This document shows positions 1-7,380 of a stretch of 37,091 nucleotides of DNA, in pieces. Within the stretch, counting starts at the first letter, position 1. Every line of letters starts with the position of its first letter. Origin of the DNA: Bacillota bacterium (GTDB taxonomy: Bacteria; Bacillota; Sulfobacillia; Sulfobacillales; Sulfobacillaceae); the NCBI GenBank assembly GCA_023475835.1, contig JAMCVM010000095.1, forward strand, positions 1 to 37,091, in the 5' to 3' direction. Made by a program: the position numbers and the translations under genes. The notes under the pieces were generated by a model. The model was given only the letters and a program-made list of their open reading frames with translations. It did not search any database and was not told the DNA's origin.

Positions 1-813
1 GTCTTAGGATCGGACGGTTTGGGTTGGAGAATATCGGTGGGAGTGCGGCCCACCGGGATCACCCCAGACACGGAGCCCACCTCCGCCATGCGTTTGCACC
101 CTCGTTTCTCGCCCGACGATAACCGGGTCTGGAGTTTATGCCCGGGTTTCCCCACTTTGGCCGTGCTAGGTTGCAGGCCTTCCCGTCGCATCACGATCCC
201 TTTGCCGTCCACGGAAACGCCCAAGGCCTGGTCGGCGACAGCGTCCGGTCGCGGCTGATGCTGGTAGAAGGTATCGACGTCGATCGCGGCGCGTTGGGCG
301 AGTTGTTCCACTCGGCGTTTGCTCAGCCGCTGGCCCGTTTGGTCCTCGACGGACCGAACGGCTTGGTCAACCGATCCTTATTACCGCGGCCTTGGCGGCG
401 ATTTCCCTTAACCGATGCGAGTGTTTTTCGGTCGGGAGATTGGCCACCGCGTCGACAGGATAGAGATTGGCGGTGCCCTTATGGCAATAGGCCCGCCGCT
501 TCACCGTGATCGGCCCAAAGATGGTGACCAAGGGACGCGCTTGGTCGAGTTCTTGGGTGCTATGGACAACGCCCTGGGCATCCACCACCGGATCTCGTTG
601 GGGCTCCTCCTTCGCCCGGAAGGCAAAATGCTCGTCCATCGCCTTGCAGAGGATGTCTTGGCCCATGGTGTTCAGCTCGATTTCGAACACGGCGTGAGTG
701 ACATCGCGCGCCTGGTCACTCGCCACAAACGTCAAGAACGTGCCAAATCGCCCAATCGTCGCGTGAAAGTTCAGAGCATCGGCGATCGCGAAGTGCTGGG
801 AGGGGGTCATCAT
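1..813 (-). pseudogene. ISKra4-family transposase, frameshifted and cut by the window edge
   Basis: The N-terminal 148 codons (813 down to 367) carry the family-like segment with RRAYCHKG near residue 110 and LYPVDAVANLPTEKHSH just after it. The reading then shifts frame: from about 375 downward another minus frame gives DQAVRSVEDQTGQRLSKRRV, followed by GVSVDGKGIVMR, which looks like the start of the catalytic core, and it stays open to base 1. The junction at about 375-383 has no obvious slippery heptamer, so I read it as a one-base indel rather than programmed frameshifting, but cannot exclude the latter. The start ATG at 813 has a GGAG-type ribosome site about 8 bases upstream, inside the end of the DUF4338 gene. 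Family assignment comes from recognition of these motifs only. Confidence 0.65.
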
Positions 814-1779
814 CGATTCTCTCCTCTCTGGTTTGATGCGGAAGGGGTCGCATGATGAGCACCTGCCGGTTTGGCCGGATCGGTGCGACGACCGTCAGTT
901 AAGATCGCTCGGAAATTCGGCTGGAGCGGATAGACCCAGATATCGCGCACCGGTTTCGCGGCGGCGGCGGGCGCGGCGAGGCGCCCATGCCCTGTACTGT
1001 GACCAATCCGATGCCAATTGGCGGCCGCATAGGCGGTGCCGGCATAACGATCATGCTCGACAAAGGTTTCCAAGAGCACGAGGCGATCCCCATAGCGTTG
1101 GGCCCAATCGTCAGGTAATCAGCGGGCGACGCCCACCAAGACACTCGACGTTAACCCCTGCACCCACGGGAGCACCAGAAACCGTCGATTTTGCACCACG
1201 TGGAGCAAATGGGTGGTCCGTTCCTCGGGGGGTCCACCCAATCCATCGGTCCCGGTCGGCTAACTTGAGCGCTGGCGATCCAAAGTCCAAGCAGGCCAAT
1301 ACGCGGTCGTCCACGACCGCGAGATACCGGAGCTGCGGCCCCGCCATGTGGGCGCTGTGCAAGGGATGATACCGACGCACGAATTCGCTCCATAATCGAG
1401 CCGCGGCACTACCGCGCTCCAGTAACTGCCACTGGAGGTGGGGAAAGTCGCCGCGGGATCCCGTGATCGGCTCCTGGGCATCCGAGGCGGAGGTCAGGGT
1501 CACCTCATGCATCCCCAGCGATTCTCGGGTCGGCAAGGGCAACTCAATGACGCCATCGATTTCCATCTGTTACAAAGCTTTGAGACACGTCGAGAACTTC
1601 CGTTGGCCATTGGTCATGGTCCAGTCGAGAGCCGTACGGACCGCTCGGGCAATGGCACTTTGGGTGGTACACCACGGATCATCCGTGATGCGACGAATCG
1701 TCTCAAGCTCGGCCTCGGTGAACGAACGTCCCCCATCCCAGAACGGCGTTCCTCCGGGGTTGCGGCGTATGTTGTTCAT
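810..1779 (-). pseudogene. DruA-like DUF4338 protein, broken by two stops and one frameshift
   Basis: Read through its lesions, this locus gives a DUF4338 protein of about 323 residues. The N-terminal helix-turn-helix-like segment is at 1779-1573, the central part with RYLAVVDDRVLACLDFGS and DRWIGWTP at 1566-1230, and the C-terminal core with LLETFVEHDRYAGTAY, AANWHRIG and WVYPLQPNFRAIL at about 1085-890. Lesions are an in-frame TAA at 1570-1572, an extra base in the G6 run at 1227-1232 (C6 on the coding strand), and an in-frame TGA at 1119-1121. The family includes DruA of the Druantia anti-phage system, but most members are scattered singletons, and no DruB-E partner is visible here. The stop overlaps the transposase start. 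No intact protein can be made without suppression or sequence error. Confidence 0.75.
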
Positions 1780-2001
1780 GCCCCTACCCTAACAGGGGGT
1801 TAGGGGGTTGAGATCTCGTTACGCCCATCAAAGGCCGTACACGTGGATATGCGGGTATTTTCCCAGATTATCTCTAGAACAGGAGATTAGACGCAGGATT
1901 GCAAGCTCAATCTATGTGATACGATGTGAAAACCTTCCCTCCAAAAGAGCCACACCCATCCAATTTTCGACTGCCCAACGTTGGCCGCGCGTATCCATGC
2001 C

Positions 2002-2631
2002 TTATTTTTTCTGGACCCCTGCTGCGGATGATAGCGGATGGGCCGGAGCAACATGGCTAGGGTCCACCAGAGCGCGATACTGGTCAATCACTTTTTTTAA
2101 ATCATCCCATGCTTCGACTTTCCAGCCAGGATTTCTCAGCAGCGCAGCCGGATGATACGTGGGCATGGCCCAAATGCCCGAGGGCAAGCACTGCCAACGG
2201 CCCCGACAGCGGCTCACGCGGGCGTCTTCACCGAGAAATGTCTTGATCGCCGACGAACCTAATAGCACGATGATAACCGGCCGGATCAAGCCCAATTGCG
2301 CTTCAAGATGCGGGCGGCATGTGTCTCGTTCCTCCATGGTAGGCGTGCGGTTATTCGGAGGCCGACATTTCACCACATTCAAAATATAAGCATTGACTGC
2401 ACGTGAAAACCCCATCGCTTCCATCATTTGATCCAAGAGTTGTCCTGCCCGACCTACGAATGGGCGTCCCAGCTTGTCTTCGTCCGCTCCCGGGCCTTCT
2501 CCGCAAAAAACAATGCGGCTTCGAGCGACACCCTCGCCAAAGACAACCCGCTCGGCTTGCTGACGAAGCCCACAAGCTTGGCACAACTCGACAAATTGTT
2601 GTAAATCAGCTAAGTTTTCGAAGGCAGGCAT
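2002..2631 (-). CDS. Type 4 uracil-DNA glycosylase
   Basis: This is a 209-residue family 4 uracil-DNA glycosylase, which removes deaminated cytosine from DNA as the first step of base excision repair. Motif GEGPGADED is at residues 44-52 and HPAALLRNP at 160-168, the two active-site loops. Cys17, Cys20, Cys89 and Cys105 are spaced as the four ligands of the family's 4Fe-4S cluster. I chose the ATG at 2631 because GGAGGT lies 6-7 bases upstream; the longer frame from 2685 adds 18 residues that do not look like the family. The last 25 residues are a low-complexity tail. It is the last gene of a minus-strand run following a 76-codon ORF. This glycosylase type is common in thermophiles, where cytosine deamination is fast. 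Confidence 0.93.
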   Translation of the reverse strand: MPAFENLADLQQFVELCQACGLRQQAERVVFGEGVARSRIVFCGEGPGADEDKLGRPFVGRAGQLLDQMMEAMGFSRAVNAYILNVVKCRPPNNRTPTMEERDTCRPHLEAQLGLIRPVIIVLLGSSAIKTFLGEDARVSRCRGRWQCLPSGIWAMPTYHPAALLRNPGWKVEAWDDLKKVIDQYRALVDPSHVAPAHPLSSAAGVQKK

Positions 2632-2686
2632 TCCCGCACCTCCAATCAACGGCTTGGGGATCTTTACCAACTTTATCACATGCACC

Positions 2687-2917
2687 CTAACAGCCCTCGT
2701 TCAAGCGATAGGAATGCCGGCGCTCGCCAAAGGCAAACTTTTCAGCGGGTTTTAGCCTGAAGGCAACCCTGAAGCGTACCTCCAGAAAAAAAGAGCCATA
2801 GACTCGATGGCGAGCGGTCGCCAAGGGGATGATGGCAAATCTCTGGTTAAGTTGGGCTGGCGTCAACCGGTTCCTCGCCAGAGCCTCCCGGCTTAACTGC
2901 AAAAAAGGTCCAATCAC
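2687..2917 (-). CDS. Small unknown protein, 76 residues
   Basis: The GTG start at 2917 comes 3 bases after the stop of the NlpC/P60 gene, a spacing typical of translational coupling, and the frame ends just before the uracil-DNA glycosylase gene. The product is basic and Arg/Phe-rich (for example FFLEVRFRVAFRLKP) with no signal peptide, no clear membrane helix and no motif I recognise. There is no strong ribosome site of its own; reinitiation would be needed. Position and same-strand packing favour a real gene, composition is not decisive, and it may be a chance frame. Confidence 0.35.
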   Translation of the reverse strand: MIGPFLQLSREALARNRLTPAQLNQRFAIIPLATARHRVYGSFFLEVRFRVAFRLKPAEKFAFGERRHSYRLNEGC

Positions 2918-2920
2918 GGC

Positions 2921-4153
2921 TTACCATACGTGCACGATGCGAGTCAGGGCGCTTAAGTAGGAAGGTCCGCTTCGGGTTGGAATGCGAAGACTGGAAACTT
3001 CTACGCTGTTAACCCACACCGACTGAAAGACGCCGTCGATGGTCTCGCCGTAGCCGACAAAAGCATGGAGAGCATAAGCTAACTGAAGGTGAATACCAAG
3101 AAACATCAGGACGTGCCCCGGCATCATCAACAAGTCGCCGGGCTCGGCGAGCGCTAGATCGGCCATGCGTTGCCGTGCGTCGTCGTCTTGATTCCATATA
3201 GAGCGAGCAGGCAAATACTGAGCCTGGTCCCTGCTATTGCGAGGCAGATGAATGCCCAGCGTTCGATAGGCGTCCATAACCAGACTGGAACAATCATGCC
3301 CTCCAAGTAAATCTCCCCAAGCGTAGCGGTCGCCGAGCAGGGAAAAGATTGAGCGAATGAGGTTGGCGCGGGAGGATGCTAAAAATCCCACATGAACTCT
3401 GTCATCTTGGTTAATCAAAGCGAGACGGATATCTAGGCTGCCATCGGCTTGCCGAACAGGATATTCGACCACGTAGTGACCGAGCACGGTTTGATTGCCA
3501 AGGGCTTCAGGCGGTGAACCGGAAAACAACGGCAAGCAGGCGCCGTATTCAATCGGCATGAAAGAGACTGCCGAATCATAAGGCTGAGCTTCGGTTCGGA
3601 CGCCATTGGCGATCACGACTAAAAACCTCGACACCTGATCCCGATAGCGTGCCCATTGTATGGCGCTAGCCACACCGACGTCCTCCGTGTGCATCCATCC
3701 GCTGGCAATCTTGGAGCGCACCCACACCCACTTTTGATCCTGGCTGCATAATCCAATCGCGAGGGGCTCAAACAGGTGAATTCTAGTCTCCTGGAACTGG
3801 TCGAACTCCCGGTCACTCTGGCTGCGAAAGCAGGGACGGTCCGTAGGCCAGATTCGAAGATTTGCTCGCCTGACGGTAAAGCCGACTGCGCGCATTTCCA
3901 CGGCTCCGGCGACATTGGCGACAACCTCTTGCCATAGCGGATCCGACCAGCGTTCGCCATTGCCGAGATACCCGGACGGCGAGTCAGGCAGGATTCTGTC
4001 GATTGGGTCAGCGATGGACACCTGCTCAAGATCGTCCAACCCCCCCGTCACTTGCAGCGGCCGCAGATTGCAGTGTACGCTATCGGCCTCCTTGTTCACC
4101 CAAAACTGCCAAGTGCGCATCACGGGGGACACATCCGGCAAATGCTTACCCAT
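2921..4153 (-). CDS. NlpC/P60 endopeptidase with SH3b domains (YkfC-like)
   Basis: This is a 410-residue C40-family cysteine peptidase. The C-terminal NlpC/P60 domain (about 265-380) has the catalytic Cys288 in HDCSSLVMD, His347 in PGHVLMFLG and a third polar residue, probably His363. The N-terminal half shows an SH3b1-like segment around ANLRIWPTDRP (97-107) and an SH3b2-like segment around KWVWVRSKIASGWMHTEDVG (141-160). No signal peptide is visible, so it probably acts in the cytoplasm. Family members such as B. subtilis YkfC cleave gamma-D-Glu bonds in murein peptides after the Ala-Glu epimerase substrate is formed upstream. Its ATG overlaps the epimerase stop by 8 bases, tying the two in one operon. 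Exact bond specificity is inferred from family and neighbour. Confidence 0.85.
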   Translation of the reverse strand: MGKHLPDVSPVMRTWQFWVNKEADSVHCNLRPLQVTGGLDDLEQVSIADPIDRILPDSPSGYLGNGERWSDPLWQEVVANVAGAVEMRAVGFTVRRANLRIWPTDRPCFRSQSDREFDQFQETRIHLFEPLAIGLCSQDQKWVWVRSKIASGWMHTEDVGVASAIQWARYRDQVSRFLVVIANGVRTEAQPYDSAVSFMPIEYGACLPLFSGSPPEALGNQTVLGHYVVEYPVRQADGSLDIRLALINQDDRVHVGFLASSRANLIRSIFSLLGDRYAWGDLLGGHDCSSLVMDAYRTLGIHLPRNSRDQAQYLPARSIWNQDDDARQRMADLALAEPGDLLMMPGHVLMFLGIHLQLAYALHAFVGYGETIDGVFQSVWVNSVEVSSLRIPTRSGPSYLSALTRIVHVW

Positions 4154-5255
4154 CGACTGCGATTTCCTTTCTCCAGTGCACCCTGGTCAAGCGGTCATCG
4201 GTGATGCCGAGTCCCAGCCCGGTAGGCAACGTAAGCTTCGGACCATTGTATGACAGGCCGCCTTTGACATCCTGCCGCTCTAGAAAGTAGCCGGCGTCGA
4301 GATCCAAATAGTCTACGGCATAGACGGAGGCTAGCGCTGCCGCCGCGCTAATCGAAATGATGCCTTCCATCATACTGCCAATCATAATTTTCAGTCCTTG
4401 CGAACGAGCGACTGCAATCATCGTACGTGCCTGATGAAGACCCCCGGTCTTCATCAGCTTAAGATTGACGACGTCTGCGGCGCGTAATTGGATGAGGCGC
4501 AATAAGTCATCCAAACCATACACGGACTCGTCAGCAACAATCGGCAGGGGACTATCACGAGTGATGTCGGCCAGCCCTTCAATATTTTGGGCCAGCACTG
4601 GCTGTTCCACTAGTTCGACTGCGAGATCCGCCAAGGGATGCAAATAGCTTTTAGCTTCGCGAACGCTCCAAGCTTGATTGGCATCCACCCTCAGGCCGAT
4701 GCCAGCGCCCACGGCTAAGCGAATCGCGGCCATACGCTCCAAGTCTACCCCGTCATGACCGCCGAGCTTGACTTTCAACGTATGAAAGCCCGCTAGGCAA
4801 AGCGTATTGGCTTGCGCCACCATGGACTCAACCGTGCCTAGACTTACGGTCGCATCGGTTTTCAAAGCCGGCGCTGCCACCCCTCCCATCCAAGTGATTA
4901 AGGGTTGATTGGCGGCCTTGGCGTAGAGATCGTGCAAAGCGATGTCTACCGCGGCTTTGGCCGACCGATTATGCATCAGCGCGCGCTCTAGCCGAGAAAA
5001 CACCGTCACCTGGTCCTCTAAGGCGACGTTAAACAGCGCGGGCAGGAGGTAGTCTTCGATGGCGGCCTGAATCGACGCCGCGGTCTCCCCGGTAATGGCA
5101 GCTGTAGGTGCTGCGGACCCCACACCTTGCAAGCCGTTGTCGGTCTTGAGCTTGACCCGTACCTCTTCAATCCCACTAATCTGGCGGAGAGCGGTGCGAA
5201 ATGGGGTGGTCAAGGGAATGGATGTTCGAGCCATCTCGGCCGCTATGAGTTTCAT
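4146..5255 (-). CDS. L-Ala-D/L-Glu (dipeptide) epimerase
   Basis: This enolase-superfamily protein of 369 residues has the full epimerase signature: KVK at 161-163 supplies the first catalytic lysine, Asp191 (DANQAW), Glu217 (VEQPV) and Asp242 (ADESVYG) are the metal ligands, and Lys266 in NLKLMKTGG is the opposing base. The enzyme converts L-Ala-D-Glu from murein recycling to L-Ala-L-Glu so that ordinary peptidases can use it. I chose ATG at 5255 with AGGGG five bases upstream; a GTG at 5261 overlaps that site. A TATAAT box at 5286-5291 lies about 30 bases upstream of the start. The adjacent NlpC/P60 endopeptidase supports the murein-peptide role over other dipeptide or muconate-type substrates. 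Symbol would be ykfB by analogy. Confidence 0.88.
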   Translation of the reverse strand: MKLIAAEMARTSIPLTTPFRTALRQISGIEEVRVKLKTDNGLQGVGSAAPTAAITGETAASIQAAIEDYLLPALFNVALEDQVTVFSRLERALMHNRSAKAAVDIALHDLYAKAANQPLITWMGGVAAPALKTDATVSLGTVESMVAQANTLCLAGFHTLKVKLGGHDGVDLERMAAIRLAVGAGIGLRVDANQAWSVREAKSYLHPLADLAVELVEQPVLAQNIEGLADITRDSPLPIVADESVYGLDDLLRLIQLRAADVVNLKLMKTGGLHQARTMIAVARSQGLKIMIGSMMEGIISISAAAALASVYAVDYLDLDAGYFLERQDVKGGLSYNGPKLTLPTGLGLGITDDRLTRVHWRKEIAVDG

Positions 5256-5285
5256 TGGCACCCCTCGCTTCGTGTTGCGGAATTG

Positions 5286-5291
5286 ATTATA
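5286..5291 (-). promoter_or_regulatory. Candidate -10 box for the epimerase operon
   Basis: The minus strand reads TATAAT about 30 bases upstream of the epimerase ATG. No good TTGACA match sits at the usual spacing, so only the -10 element is supported. It lies in the 142-base divergent region shared with the first aldo/keto reductase. Confidence 0.45.
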
Positions 5292-5397
5292 CTAAGCATA
5301 AGCTACTTGCTTGCCAATGCGGTAGCGGTTATCTGCGAAATTACTGAGAAAACTACGGTATCGACTTCACGACACCAGCACCCGCTCAGGAGGGCCG

Positions 5398-6333
5398 ATG
5401 GAATACGTTAATCTTCGAGAGAATATCCGGATCTCCCGAATGACCTTTGGATGCTGGGAATTAGGCGGTGGACAATGGGAAAAGCAGAGCGACGATGTCA
5501 ATCTTCAGGTCATCGAGCAAGCTTTGACATTGGGAATCAACAGCTTTGACACCGCCGAAGGCTACGGCAACGGTCATTCCGAGAGTATCCTAGGGGAAGC
5601 TCTGGCAAAGCATCCTCGTGAGACCTTGGTGATTGCCACTAAAGTCTCTCCGAACCACCTGTACGGAGTCGAGGTGCGCCGTGCCATCGAGCAAAGTTTG
5701 ACTCGGCTTCGCACCGACTATGTCGATGTGTATTACATACATTGGCCTAACCGAGACATTCCCTTGACAGAGACCATGGCTGAACTCCGTCGTTTGAAGG
5801 AAGAAGGCTTGGTCCGTTCGATTGGGTTGTCTAATTTCTCCTTGGCGCAAATGCACGAGGCGATGGCAGAAGCGCCGGTTGAGGTGATTCAACCCGAGTA
5901 CAGTCTGCTAAGTCGGTCCATTGAATCCGACATCGTGCCCTATTGCATCGCTCACGGCATCGCCATATTGACCTATAGTTCGATTGCCAAGGGTATTCTT
6001 ACGGGGACCTATCATCAAGGGCAGACCGCGTTGCCGGCTTCGGATTTTCGAAGTAAACGCAGGTTATTTCTGCCGGAACATATCCAAGCGGAAACGCCGC
6101 TCGTCAATGCGATTCAAACCATCGCGGAGCGTCGGCGGGTATCGATGGCGCAAGTGGCCATCGCTTGGTTGCTGGCCCAGCCGGGAATGTCGTCCGCTAT
6201 TATCGGGACTCAAAGCGCGGCACATCTCCAAGACAATGTCAAGGCCCTGGACTGGCAACTAAGTGCTGAAGAACTTAGCTCACTAGACGATGTGAGCCGA
6301 GATGTGCTCACCCATATCGACGCTCAAGTTTAA
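5398..6333 (+). CDS. Aldo/keto reductase, first of a tandem pair
   Basis: This is a 311-residue NADPH-dependent oxidoreductase of the TIM-barrel aldo/keto reductase superfamily. The catalytic tetrad is visible: Asp51 and Tyr56 (FDTAEGYG), Lys82 (ATKVS) and His115 (YYIHWP). A late segment, SSAIIGTQSAAHL near the C-terminus, matches the cofactor-binding loop of the family. Length is typical. The start has CAGGAGGG six bases upstream of ATG. It is followed 26 bases later by a second, divergent reductase on the same strand. The substrate cannot be read from sequence; candidates are short aldehydes, sugars or methylglyoxal. Confidence 0.9.
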   Translation: MEYVNLRENIRISRMTFGCWELGGGQWEKQSDDVNLQVIEQALTLGINSFDTAEGYGNGHSESILGEALAKHPRETLVIATKVSPNHLYGVEVRRAIEQSLTRLRTDYVDVYYIHWPNRDIPLTETMAELRRLKEEGLVRSIGLSNFSLAQMHEAMAEAPVEVIQPEYSLLSRSIESDIVPYCIAHGIAILTYSSIAKGILTGTYHQGQTALPASDFRSKRRLFLPEHIQAETPLVNAIQTIAERRRVSMAQVAIAWLLAQPGMSSAIIGTQSAAHLQDNVKALDWQLSAEELSSLDDVSRDVLTHIDAQV

Positions 6334-6359
6334 TGCTTGTCAAACAAAGGAGGCTTCAC

Positions 6360-7328
6360 GTGCAATACACTCATCTAGGTCGAAGCGGAGTAAAGGTTAG
6401 CCGACTGTGCCTGGGAACCATGAATTTCGGCCCACTCACGGAGGAATCCGACAGCTTTAAAATTATGGACCAAGCGTTGGAACATGGGATTAACTTTTTC
6501 GACACCGCCAATGTGTACGGCTGGAAGCAAGGCGAAGGCGTGACCGAACAAATTGTCGGCCGGTGGTTTGCTCAAGGCGGCGGGCGCCGAGACAAGGTGG
6601 TTTTGGCCACCAAGGTGTACGGTGATATGGGATCGTGGCCCAATCAATCGCGGCTATCCGCCTTGCATATTCGCCAGGCGTGTGAAGCCAGTTTGAAGCG
6701 CTTGCAAACGGACCACATCGATATGTATCAAATGCACCATATTGACCGAGAAACCCCATGGGAAGAAATCTGGCAGGCCATGGAACAGTTGCACCGGGAA
6801 GGCAAGATTCTTTATGTCGGCAGCAGTAATTTTGCCGGTTGGAACATTGCTCAAGCTCAAGAACTGGCGCGTTCTCGCCACTTCATGGGGCTCATTTCAG
6901 AACAGAGTCTGTACAACCTCACCGCCCGCACGATTGAACTTGAAGTCATCCCCAGTTGTAAAAATTACGGGCTGGGCCTCATTCCGTGGAGCCCCCTGGC
7001 CGGAGGCCTGCTCGGGGGCGTGCTCGAAAAGGCGCAACAGGGCAGACGCGCCAGCGAGCAAGTCCAAAAGCGGATTGAGAGCATGCGGCCACAGTTGGAA
7101 GCCTGGGAGAAGTTGTGTCGAGAATTGGGAGAACGGCCGGCGGATACCGCTTTGGCTTGGCTCTTGCAAAATCCCGTAGTGACCGCCCCGATTATTGGAC
7201 CGCGGACGATTACGCAGTTGGATGAAAGCCTGCGGGCTTTAGAGATTTCCTTATCTTCGGAGACCATGGAGGCCTTGGATGCCATTTTCCCTGGCTACCG
7301 TCAGGCCCCAGAGGGCTACGCCTGGTAA
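6360..7328 (+). CDS. Aldo/keto reductase, second of a tandem pair
   Basis: This 322-residue reductase has Asp48 and Tyr53 (FDTANVYG), Lys85 (ATKVYG) and His126 (YQMHHID) as catalytic tetrad, and PIIGPRTITQL as the cofactor loop. The GTG at 6360 is preferred because AAAGGAGG lies six bases upstream; an ATG at 6333 overlaps the previous stop but has no ribosome site. It resembles the YghZ/Kv-beta-like branch more than its neighbour does, so the pair looks like two subfamilies placed side by side rather than a recent duplication. A strong terminator follows directly. Substrate unknown. Confidence 0.9.
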   Translation: MQYTHLGRSGVKVSRLCLGTMNFGPLTEESDSFKIMDQALEHGINFFDTANVYGWKQGEGVTEQIVGRWFAQGGGRRDKVVLATKVYGDMGSWPNQSRLSALHIRQACEASLKRLQTDHIDMYQMHHIDRETPWEEIWQAMEQLHREGKILYVGSSNFAGWNIAQAQELARSRHFMGLISEQSLYNLTARTIELEVIPSCKNYGLGLIPWSPLAGGLLGGVLEKAQQGRRASEQVQKRIESMRPQLEAWEKLCRELGERPADTALAWLLQNPVVTAPIIGPRTITQLDESLRALEISLSSETMEALDAIFPGYRQAPEGYAW

Positions 7329-7338
7329 TCGCTCACCC

Positions 7339-7374
7339 AAAAAGGCCGTTCGGCTTCGTCCGTTCGGCCTTTTT
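7339..7374 (+). terminator. Bidirectional intrinsic terminator
   Basis: AAAAAGGCCG pairs with CGGCCTTTTT around a short GC-containing loop, giving an A-run and T-run on either side of the stem. It lies between convergent genes, the second reductase and der, and can serve both strands. Confidence 0.85.
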
Positions 7375-7380
7375 CGATGC

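Larger units (their letters stand above)
1..1815 (-). mobile_element. Decayed ISKra4-type element with DUF4338 passenger, left part only
   Basis: Two minus-strand genes sit head to tail: a DUF4338 (DruA-like) pseudogene at 810-1779, then a transposase with ISKra4-type sequence from 813 to the window edge. They share a 4-base ATGA stop/start overlap at 810-813, so they were translated as one unit. Both carry inactivating changes. The transposase continues beyond base 1, so one end is missing and no terminal inverted repeat pair can be assigned. The upstream boundary is a guess: a C/G-rich inverted repeat (CCCTAACAGGGGGTTAGGGG, about 1786-1805) just upstream of the first gene could be the element end or its promoter region. 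Confidence 0.6.

Noticed and set aside
415-855. Plus-strand 146-codon frame across the transposase
   Set aside because: It is the antisense of the transposase, with no ribosome site and no recognisable protein.
810-1779. Active Druantia defence system
   Set aside because: The DruA-like gene is broken three times, and no DruB, DruC, DruD or large DruE helicase gene is nearby.
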